From positions 1 to 35,312 of the forward strand of contig CACYGT010000014.1 in assembly GCA_902774075.1 (NCBI GenBank): a stretch of 35,312 nt of DNA, read 5' to 3'. The position numbers and the translations under genes are program-made. Under the pieces are notes generated by a model that ran no database searches, was not told where the DNA came from, and saw only the letters and a program-made list of their open reading frames with translations. The DNA is from an uncultured Bacteroidales bacterium (GTDB lineage Bacteria; Bacteroidota; Bacteroidia; Bacteroidales; Paludibacteraceae). Numbering within the stretch: the stretch's first letter is position 1; each line of letters starts with the position of its first letter. Positions 26,844-34,171 of the stretch are shown one piece after another.

Positions 26844-27562
26844 ATCGTCAAAAAATGCAGTCTCAATCGAAGACATGTATAGTATATAATGATTTTGCCT
26901 CTTACATTCGCGGTCTTAGCGCGTTGATGCAAGGCCTCAAATAGCAGTTTGCGTTCTTCTATGTTCGGCCGCGAAGTCGTGCTCTGAGGATTCAAGGTGT
27001 AGAAATACCCGATATAAGGTATCATCTTTCCTTTCGCTCCGCTCAGCCACAAGTCAATGGAGAACAACACATCCTCGTAGATATACCCTTCTCGAAAACG
27101 TATCTTCTCGATTGCCTTACGTCTATACAGACGTCCCCAAACAGTCGTGAACTGCTGCAGGAAGAGCGGTAACTTAGGGCTACCTATCAGCACCTTCTTG
27201 CTATCTACGCGCTGATAGCCGCTCTGTACAAAATCTACATCGTCTATCGCAGCCAAGTGCTCCTCGATCCAGTTATCGCTCAAGTAGTCATCGGCATCCA
27301 CGAACGCGATATACTCGCCCTTAGCGTGCTCAAGGCCTATGTTACGTGCAGCCGCTTGACCGGCATGTGCTTGCTCATATACCTCAATACCGCTACTCGG
27401 ATACTGACTCGCTAACTGCCGCACGATAGCTATACTATCGTCCGTACTGCCGTCATCCACCACAATGATCTGCAGCCTCTTCTTCTGCCGAACAAGCGAC
27501 TCCAGACAGGGCGCGATATACGGCGCCGCGTTATATACCGGAACGATAATACTGATGGTCAT
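26840..27562 (-). CDS. Family 2 glycosyltransferase
   Basis: A 240-residue GT-A enzyme with the classic family 2 motifs: SIIVPVYNAAPYI at the N-terminus, VVDDGSTDDS (D36, D37), FVDADDYLSDNW (metal-binding D89-A-D91) and YEDVLFSI with the likely catalytic ED (163-164). It should transfer a sugar from a nucleotide donor. It lacks extra membrane segments and is short for the family, with little C-terminal extension. It is coupled on both sides: its ATG overlaps the upstream stop (TGATG, 27564-27560) and its stop overlaps the pectate lyase ATG (ATGA). The glycosyltransferase is thus sandwiched between two secreted proteins. Confidence 0.88.
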   Translation of the reverse strand: MTISIIVPVYNAAPYIAPCLESLVRQKKRLQIIVVDDGSTDDSIAIVRQLASQYPSSGIEVYEQAHAGQAAARNIGLEHAKGEYIAFVDADDYLSDNWIEEHLAAIDDVDFVQSGYQRVDSKKVLIGSPKLPLFLQQFTTVWGRLYRRKAIEKIRFREGYIYEDVLFSIDLWLSGAKGKMIPYIGYFYTLNPQSTTSRPNIEERKLLFEALHQRAKTANVRGKIIIYYTCLRLRLHFLTI

Positions 27563-30500
27563 CAGCGCATTATCTTCAGTGTTTGTCCTTCGCTCGTCAC
27601 TACGATATAAACACCGCGCGGTAACTCCATCTGATACACATCCTCATTCGTTGTCGTCACTTTGCGGCCGAAGATATCATAGATGTTGACCCACTCACCG
27701 ACGCTATAGATACCCTCGATACCCTGTGTGCCGATGATACGTACATAGACATCGTATGCCTGACGTTTGATGTAGTTCGTCACCTCATAAACGACCGGCA
27801 TAAAGGTCGCATAGTGCAAGTCCACTTCCTCGCCGGACTCCGGGCTTACGTGGGTGTAAATAGGATCCTCCAACTCAATCACCGGTTTCGCATGCTTAAG
27901 GCTATCCAACTCTTGGAAACGATTCGCGGGGATCTCCAGTTCGATGACATAGTTCGCTTCAATAGTCGCCTCAAAACCTTCGACCACAAAACTGTTGATC
28001 TGCAACTCCGTAGCCGGCAGAGTGAACGGCTCTTCGTCCATCAGGTAGTCCACTACCTTGGACACGAGGTTCTTTCCGGCATCCGTGAGGTACTTACTGC
28101 TGCTCAGCGCGATCGGCATGCAGATATATTTCTTTCCGCGAACAGAAGCCGGTATCTCGTGCAGGAACGTCTGCAACTCGCCGTCTTTGTAGTAGTTTTT
28201 GATGTCACGCGTATAAGCGGTGGCCAGACAGTACGAACCACCCAGCGTCTCGCTGTTGATGGTGATCGGCATCACACCTTTCTGCACGATTTGACTCAGT
28301 ATCGTGATCGTCTCGCCGTGTTGCTTGCCCTCAAAGATAGGATGGTCGTTGCGCTCTACGAAGATATTCTGTCCGTTATGAGTAACGGTATCAACTGTTC
28401 CGTTGTTCGGCTGACCCCAGTTAAGACGATCCGGCGAATAAGTGAACGCTTTCATGTTCAGCATCGGTTTACCGCCTTCTTTGGTCAGTTGTTGCACGGC
28501 CTTATGGTCGGCATCCACATTCTCCGAGATAAACAAGAAGTCAAAGGCCTCCACACTCGAGCCCTCTAACTCTTCCTGCTTACGCATGGTGACATAGAAG
28601 CCCTTTGTGTCCTTGATCAACTTCGCTACCGGCTCGTCGTTTATGCTCTCCAGGTCTTTATGCACTACCAGCATGATCTTCTCGTTCTGTCCGATCACAA
28701 TGAGCTTGCCATCTGCGATGACTGTTTGTTTGCCTTGATAGCGCGGGGTAGCTGTTGCGGTGAACGGCACTTCTCCCTCAGCCGTCGGAGTACCGGTGAT
28801 GGTCGCTTTGTCTGTTGCCTTGTCGTACTTGCATGTGAAGCCGTTCGGCAGACCTGTCACTGTTACGGTCTCTGCGTGGCGGGCAATGAGTGCGAATGTC
28901 ACTTGCTGATTGATACGGGCTATCACCTCTGCTATCGGCTCGAAATACGGATCCGGGATCGAAACAGTGATGGTACCGCTTACGGTATTACCGCCTGCCG
29001 CCTTGATGGAGTAGGTGTGTTCGCCCTCTGCCGTGTTCGCACTCGGTGTACCTTCCAGCACAGCTATGCTGTCTTTCTTCGTCAGCGTCAGACCCTCAAT
29101 ATCACAATTCAGCGTGATATCTTCTTTGTTGGCCGCATAGAACTTAAAGCTCAGCGGACGAATCTGCTCGCCTACCTCAGCCTTAAAATCATTGCCGCGC
29201 TCGCAGTCAAACACATGCGTCTTAATAGTCAGCGTTCCGGTCTCGGTGGCAGTTACCTTATCCTCTGCGTCCAATGCCTGAACGATATACGTATAGGTAC
29301 CTACTGCTGCAGTCGCCTTACCGCTCACGAAGACCGAGTCATTCGTACCTTCTGTCATCGAGATGCCTTCCGCAGCCTTGTCATCCTTCCAAGCCAACTT
29401 GCTTTTTGCCGCTCTACGAACCACATAGGCTGTCGGCTCCATCTCCTTAGTCTGATAAACGGTCTGCTCCTTCGGTCCCGCCACTTGACGAACTAATGGA
29501 GCGTCAGAAACCTCAAGGGAGATAGCATAAGCGTAACTATTGCTACTATGCATACTAACTACCTTAATAAGGTGCGCTTTTTCTGGAGAAGAAATCTCAT
29601 ATCGACGGATAGAGTCTTTTGTGAATGCATCTTCTTGCTTTGAAACTTCTTCCTCGTCTATATACACCTGTAACCAACGTGCTGTACTGCCTGAAGGGGT
29701 CGTGTTGTTATCTTTACCCAAGATAGAGAACATACTATATCCTTTAACGTAAAGTTCTATATAAGCGCCTCCTGCCATTTTAAAGGAACCTTTACAATCT
29801 TTGAACTCATCTTTGCCTTTCGCTTTCGTTTCGCTATCATCAGAGGTGCTTCCTTCTACTTGTAATTTCTCACCTTTGAGCCAGTTGCCCTTAACGGTCA
29901 CGGAATTACCGGAGCCGGTAGCGGTAATGTCATTTTCTATCAAAGGATCCAAGCCTACGGAAGCTGCACTATTCTTTTTGTTGAAATAGAATACCTCATA
30001 TTTCTTGTTATTAAACTCTGTTAATGTGCCGCCCCATCCTCTAGGCTCTGCTTCTTCATATACTTCAGGTGCATGAACTGTCAAGTCTGTTGACGATGCA
30101 GGCTCAACCTTCACCTTACATGTTGCCGTCTTTTCGCCATCCACGGTCTTTACTGTGATGGTAGCCTCGCCTTCGGCAACGCCGGTTACGGTACCTTTAT
30201 CAACGGTGGCGATAGTGGCATCACTCGTGCTCCATGTTACGTCTTTATTCGTCGCATTGGCCGGCAAAACGGTAGCCGTCAACTTCAGGGTTGCATCGAC
30301 TTTAATTGTTGCCTCTGTCTTATCCAGACTCACGCTCTCAACGGCAACAGGCTTTACGGTCACTTCGCAAGTCGCTTCAAATCCGCCATCCACGGTCTTT
30401 GCGGTAATAGTCGCCGTTCCCTCCGCAATACCTTTGACTACACCATTCGTAACAGTGGCTACTTCTGGTTTGTTACTGCTCCATTCAACCGTTTTATCGC

Positions 30501-32139
30501 TTGCATTCTCCGGCAGCACCTTGGCAGTCAGCGTAGTGGTCTGACCGATTATAATAGATACTTTTTCTTGACTGAGTTCTACACCCGTTACGTCTACTGT
30601 AGGAGCCGGCTCGGTTACTGTTACCTTGCACGTTGCCTCAAAACCGCCATCAGCGGTCTTTACGGTGATGATTGCATCGCCTTTGGCGACACCGGTAACT
30701 ATTCCGTTATCGTCTACTTTGGCAATGCCTTCAGCGTTACTATTCCACGTCACTTTCTTGTTGTCTGCATTTTTCGGCTCAATAATAGCGGTAAGAGTAG
30801 CGGTTTTTCCTTCTTCAATAGAAATCTCCTTAGGGTCGATCGAAACACCCGTAACAGGTATCGGTTCCTGTTCTCCCTCTGGGCGTATGACGGCAATATA
30901 TGAGAATTTAGGATTCCATTGAGTGTTTCCATTCTCGCGATAAAGGTAGAGAGAGGATTTGCCATTAACGGTCTCTGGTAGTTCAATCTTCTTTAGTCCG
31001 GTTTCACAAATGACAGGCTCATCGGCATCAGCTTTGGTGTACACAATTCCCTCGTCATAGATCAATTCATTGCCTTCTTTGTCTGCATAGATCATACATT
31101 TACCAAGATTCGCTCCTTCTGTGATATTAATCACGAAAGTATCTTTCTCAGCGAATGTTCCATATGCGAGAGTGAAACCAAAATATTTATTTTTATCTAA
31201 TTTTTTTGTATCGCCTGTTCCGAGGTTAGTTTCGTAGGTTCCGCCAATAACACCGCTCACTACCCCCGTAGTAGTCGCTTTGATAATTTCTCCGCTTGGG
31301 ACAGTGATTTCAATGGTATGGGTTGCAGATGCGGGATCTGTATTGTACTCGTTTTTTGCCCAAGCTTTATACTCGAACGTTCCTTTGGAGTCGGGTGTTA
31401 CTTCAAGCACATTCTTGTCACTGATGTGTGTGGTGCCTGAACCTTCAGTCCACCAGAACTCAGAGGCTTTACCTCCCTCGGTCTTAGCGGTGAGTTTAAA
31501 AGGCACACCTACTGCTCCTTGTTCCGGACCAGTAATGGTGACTTTTTCCACAGGCTGATCTTGAGATGATGAACCGGCAAGCCATATTTTGAGCCCCCAT
31601 ATTCTAATGGTTTGACCGCTACCTAAAGCAGTGCTGCTTCCAGTATACTCAGGATCTACGGAACTGATGAACTTAGAACTCCGATAGATACGTGCACACT
31701 TGATGTCAGAGTTACTGAAATCATAGGTAAACCACTGAGCGGCTGCGTAGGAATTGGCAGTAACAGTGACTGCATTCAAAATGCAGTAGGTGTCAGCATT
31801 ATTAGATGTTGCTGTCTCTTCCCAGCCGAAAACAGGTGCCTGAATAGATTTGTTGGACCCGTTTCCGGAAAGCAGGAAACTAATACTGTCAATCTTTGCA
31901 CCTGCCAGCACTTCGAAATAATGTTGGTCATAACTGTTGGCAGTGTTACCTAATTGTACAGTGCCACTAGACCAAGATACAGAAGAGGATAAAGTAATAC
32001 CTTCTGTTGCATACGTTCCTAAGAAATCAGTTGTTCCCTGTTCTTCGGTGTTAATGGCCAATGTGGGATCTTCTGCCCAGGCGACATTGGCCACAAGGCA
32101 ACTCAGTGCAATAATTAGACTTTTTACGAGGTTTTTCAT
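27562..32139 (-). CDS. Large secreted BIG2-repeat protein with ThuA-like domain and type IX-like sorting domain
   Basis: A 1525-residue protein with a signal peptide (cut near residue 22, VANVAWA). An N-terminal beta-rich region follows to about 420. Three tandem BIG2 immunoglobulin-like repeats occupy about 425-683 (each with VTGVxL..., NKxVTWSS, ATITVKT.DG). Next come several putative Ig-like or sugar-binding-type modules to about 1148 and a ThuA/GATase-like Rossmann domain at about 1150-1370 (GGKPMLNMKAF, LNWG, DHPIFEG, KYLTDAGKNLV). The C-terminal sorting domain ends NIYDIFGRKVTTT...LPRGVYIVVTSEGQTLKIMR, a good type A match for type IX secretion. No catalytic site is recognised; the likely role is surface adhesion or glycan binding. 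It is the first gene of the operon with the family 2 glycosyltransferase and the pectate lyase. Confidence 0.82.
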   Translation of the reverse strand: MKNLVKSLIIALSCLVANVAWAEDPTLAINTEEQGTTDFLGTYATEGITLSSSVSWSSGTVQLGNTANSYDQHYFEVLAGAKIDSISFLLSGNGSNKSIQAPVFGWEETATSNNADTYCILNAVTVTANSYAAAQWFTYDFSNSDIKCARIYRSSKFISSVDPEYTGSSTALGSGQTIRIWGLKIWLAGSSSQDQPVEKVTITGPEQGAVGVPFKLTAKTEGGKASEFWWTEGSGTTHISDKNVLEVTPDSKGTFEYKAWAKNEYNTDPASATHTIEITVPSGEIIKATTTGVVSGVIGGTYETNLGTGDTKKLDKNKYFGFTLAYGTFAEKDTFVINITEGANLGKCMIYADKEGNELIYDEGIVYTKADADEPVICETGLKKIELPETVNGKSSLYLYRENGNTQWNPKFSYIAVIRPEGEQEPIPVTGVSIDPKEISIEEGKTATLTAIIEPKNADNKKVTWNSNAEGIAKVDDNGIVTGVAKGDAIITVKTADGGFEATCKVTVTEPAPTVDVTGVELSQEKVSIIIGQTTTLTAKVLPENASDKTVEWSSNKPEVATVTNGVVKGIAEGTATITAKTVDGGFEATCEVTVKPVAVESVSLDKTEATIKVDATLKLTATVLPANATNKDVTWSTSDATIATVDKGTVTGVAEGEATITVKTVDGEKTATCKVKVEPASSTDLTVHAPEVYEEAEPRGWGGTLTEFNNKKYEVFYFNKKNSAASVGLDPLIENDITATGSGNSVTVKGNWLKGEKLQVEGSTSDDSETKAKGKDEFKDCKGSFKMAGGAYIELYVKGYSMFSILGKDNNTTPSGSTARWLQVYIDEEEVSKQEDAFTKDSIRRYEISSPEKAHLIKVVSMHSSNSYAYAISLEVSDAPLVRQVAGPKEQTVYQTKEMEPTAYVVRRAAKSKLAWKDDKAAEGISMTEGTNDSVFVSGKATAAVGTYTYIVQALDAEDKVTATETGTLTIKTHVFDCERGNDFKAEVGEQIRPLSFKFYAANKEDITLNCDIEGLTLTKKDSIAVLEGTPSANTAEGEHTYSIKAAGGNTVSGTITVSIPDPYFEPIAEVIARINQQVTFALIARHAETVTVTGLPNGFTCKYDKATDKATITGTPTAEGEVPFTATATPRYQGKQTVIADGKLIVIGQNEKIMLVVHKDLESINDEPVAKLIKDTKGFYVTMRKQEELEGSSVEAFDFLFISENVDADHKAVQQLTKEGGKPMLNMKAFTYSPDRLNWGQPNNGTVDTVTHNGQNIFVERNDHPIFEGKQHGETITILSQIVQKGVMPITINSETLGGSYCLATAYTRDIKNYYKDGELQTFLHEIPASVRGKKYICMPIALSSSKYLTDAGKNLVSKVVDYLMDEEPFTLPATELQINSFVVEGFEATIEANYVIELEIPANRFQELDSLKHAKPVIELEDPIYTHVSPESGEEVDLHYATFMPVVYEVTNYIKRQAYDVYVRIIGTQGIEGIYSVGEWVNIYDIFGRKVTTTNEDVYQMELPRGVYIVVTSEGQTLKIMR
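30090..30865 (-). repeat. Three tandem BIG2 repeats
   Basis: Three domain-coding repeats of about 258 bases each, starting VTGVSIDPKEIS, VTGVELSQEKVS and VESVSLDKTEAT. The DNA similarity is visible (ATC.CCAT/CCGTAAC.G blocks recur) but imperfect, as expected for protein-domain duplication. Confidence 0.8.
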
Positions 32140-32369
32140 ATGTTTTTGATTTTATATTCCGTATTTTTAAAAATTACTGCTTTTTTTGCACATGCGTGTG
32201 CATATATTCAAAAAAAATGTGTAAAAATTGACACATTTGTAAAAAAATGTTGCGCACGTACATTATTTATTTGCACATGTCAAAAATAAGTTGTAACTTT
32301 GTGCGGTTTTTGAAAACCGAACAAACGGACTTCAAATAATTTTACGTATAACAAACAATTTTGAATACA
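32140..32369. other. Divergent regulatory region with palindromes
   Basis: A 230-base AT-rich spacer between the BIG2-protein gene (minus) and the DUF3078 gene (plus). It contains the plus-strand promoter at 32270-32301, a near-palindrome TGCACATGCGTGTGCA at 32187-32202 (7 of 8 pairs) and several further copies of TTTG/CACAT elements. For the minus direction only a weak promoter is visible (TTTG at 32284-32281, 20-base spacer, TACGTGCG). No small gene was recognised. Confidence 0.5.
32270..32301 (+). promoter_or_regulatory. Promoter of the DUF3078 gene
   Basis: TTTG at 32270-32273, a 20-base spacer and TAACTTTG at 32294-32301, with the block TTTGCACATGTCA at the -33 side. The leader to ATG 32370 is about 60 bases. 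Confidence 0.75.
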
Positions 32370-33581
32370 ATGAGAAAAACAATTTTTACGTTATCGATCT
32401 GCCTTCTGGCAGCGACAACACTCTTTGCAAATCAGGTCAACAAAGCTACAGTAACCGGTAACGCTGAAGCAGCTGCCAAGGCTGGCGGTGACCTTAAGAA
32501 TCTGGAGAACGCTGAGAAAGCTTGGAAGTTTGACGGCACTGTCGGCCTCAATGCAGCCGCTACAGGACTTGTTAACTGGTCTGCCGGTGGTAAGAATAAC
32601 GTCAACGGTATTGCTTTTGCAAAGCTGCACCTTCTTTATCATAAAGACGCTATCGCATGGGAAACGAACTTCGACACCGATTTCGGTATGACATGGATTC
32701 AGCAGAAAGAAGACCCGTTCCAGAAATCAAGTGATCAGATTAAGTTGGCTACCAAATTTGGTTGGGAGTTCCATAAAGACTGGTATTTGACCGTTCTTGG
32801 TTCGTTCCAAAGCCAATATGCGCTTGGACGTCAATATCAAGACGGCTACAACCCGATCATTTCCAAATGGTTAGCTCCTTCTTATACGGACATCTCTGTC
32901 GGTATTGACTACAAGCATAGTGTGAATGGAGCGGACTTCTCGGTATATCTCTCTCCGATCGCAGGTCGTATCACCTCCGCTTATACCGGTAATACGTGGA
33001 ATGAGCGTTATACCAAAGAGATGTGGCTGGCGGGTAACACCACGCAGACTGAGGCTGACTGGACACCGGCTATTTATCAGGAATTGATGAATGCGCACCA
33101 AGATCTGCGCAGTACACTTCAGGATAAGCATGGTACCATCGGATACGACCAAAACGGCGACAAACTGTACCGCAATGCACGTGCAGAGTTCGGTCTGAGC
33201 TTCAAGGGTTCTATTGCGTATACCTACAAGGATTTCAAACTTAGTACGACCCTCGCTCTCTTCACGCCGTACCAAGGCAAGGGATTTAATGTGTACGAGA
33301 AATGGTTGGAGAACAATCCTGGCAAAGGCAGAGATGATTACTATCAGGCAGGGTATTACTTCGATTATTCGAACAACAATCGTTACTTCGGTATGTTCGA
33401 TGTGGACTGGGACGTAGCTCTTAGCTATCAGTTCCTCAAATGTCTGCAGATCACCTTACAGACCAACCTCAAGTACTATCCGGGTACGCTGATTTCAGCC
33501 GACGAAGGCGGTAACCCCGTTGAGAAAGAGCGCGTGCAGTTCAAAGGCGTCCTCGGTATCGGTGTAGGTTATTCTTTCTAA
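32370..33581 (+). CDS. DUF3078 family outer-membrane protein
   Basis: A 403-residue protein with a signal peptide (MRKTIFTLSICLLAATTLFA, cut near 20). The DUF3078 hallmark is near residue 50: WKFDGTVGLNAAATGLVNW followed by SAGGKNNVNG, then W.TNFDTDFG. The remainder is amphipathic beta strand with frequent aromatics and ends GIGVGYSF, the terminal Phe of an outer-membrane barrel. DUF3078 proteins are confined to Bacteroidota and have no assigned role. ATG 32370 is used; an in-frame TTG at 32361 would only add three residues. The downstream cell-division genes begin 27 bases later, across a heptamer array. Confidence 0.8.
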   Translation: MRKTIFTLSICLLAATTLFANQVNKATVTGNAEAAAKAGGDLKNLENAEKAWKFDGTVGLNAAATGLVNWSAGGKNNVNGIAFAKLHLLYHKDAIAWETNFDTDFGMTWIQQKEDPFQKSSDQIKLATKFGWEFHKDWYLTVLGSFQSQYALGRQYQDGYNPIISKWLAPSYTDISVGIDYKHSVNGADFSVYLSPIAGRITSAYTGNTWNERYTKEMWLAGNTTQTEADWTPAIYQELMNAHQDLRSTLQDKHGTIGYDQNGDKLYRNARAEFGLSFKGSIAYTYKDFKLSTTLALFTPYQGKGFNVYEKWLENNPGKGRDDYYQAGYYFDYSNNNRYFGMFDVDWDVALSYQFLKCLQITLQTNLKYYPGTLISADEGGNPVEKERVQFKGVLGIGVGYSF

Positions 33582-33609
33582 ACTGAACACTGAATACTGA
33601 ATACTCAAA
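33582..33609. repeat. Four-copy heptamer array in the intergenic spacer
   Basis: ACTGAAC, ACTGAAT, ACTGAAT and ACTCAAA lie exactly 7 bases apart and fill the whole 27-base gap between the DUF3078 stop and the next ATG. The last unit supplies the A of the ATG at 33609. Confidence 0.85.
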
Positions 33610-33884
33610 TGCAGGCTCTCGACGATCTTTCGCAGAATATCCGTGTTCTCCTTCAGCGCTATGATGAGTTGCTAAAGGAGAATGCGCAACTGCGTCTGGA
33701 CATCGAGAACCAGCGGCAGGAACTCATTCGTACGCATAGCGAGTTGGCGGAGTTACAGCAGAAAAACCGCCGCATAGCGACCGCGAACGCACTCTCTGCC
33801 GCAGAGACGAACGAAGAGGCACTCAAGCGTATCAATGCCCTCATCTCACAAGTAGATAGGGCAATTGCCGCATTGAAAAAATGA
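33609..33884 (+). CDS. Small coiled-coil protein, ZapB-like
   Basis: A 91-residue protein predicted to be almost entirely coiled coil (LLQRYDELLKENAQLRLDI, then QELIRTHSELAELQQK), with no signal peptide. Its size, its coiled-coil nature and its position directly before zapA suggest a ZapB-like partner in Z-ring organisation. This is inference, since coiled coils cannot be assigned by sequence alone. Its stop overlaps the zapA start (ATGA, 33881-33884). Confidence 0.7.
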   Translation: MQALDDLSQNIRVLLQRYDELLKENAQLRLDIENQRQELIRTHSELAELQQKNRRIATANALSAAETNEEALKRINALISQVDRAIAALKK

Positions 33885-34171
33885 CCCCTGACAAGCAACA
33901 TATCAACCTCCACCTCGATGCCCATAATGTGGGTCTCGATGTGCCGCGTGAGCAGGAACCCAACTACCGCAAGGCAGCTGAACTGCTCAACCGCCGTTTT
34001 CAGTACTACCTCAAGCTCCTGCCTAACTCTTCGGCTGAGCAGCTCTGGATGTACACGGCCCTCGAGGTAGCGGTTGCCCTGCAGTCCGACGCCCGCGAGA
34101 AATCGCTCGTGCCTATCGAAAAAGAGCTCAAAGAACTCAATGATTTAATCAATAACACACTAAAACAATGA
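33881..34171 (+). CDS. zapA: Cell division protein ZapA
   Basis: A 96-residue protein matching ZapA. It has a short N-terminal beta part ([33 protein letters not shown]), then a long helix for tetramer formation ([20 protein letters not shown] and onward). ZapA binds and bundles FtsZ at midcell. The order coiled-coil protein, zapA, RNase Y is a known Bacteroidota neighbourhood. It overlaps the genes on both sides by 4 bases (ATGA), so the three are likely translated in concert. Confidence 0.85.
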   Translation: MTPDKQHINLHLDAHNVGLDVPREQEPNYRKAAELLNRRFQYYLKLLPNSSAEQLWMYTALEVAVALQSDAREKSLVPIEKELKELNDLINNTLKQ

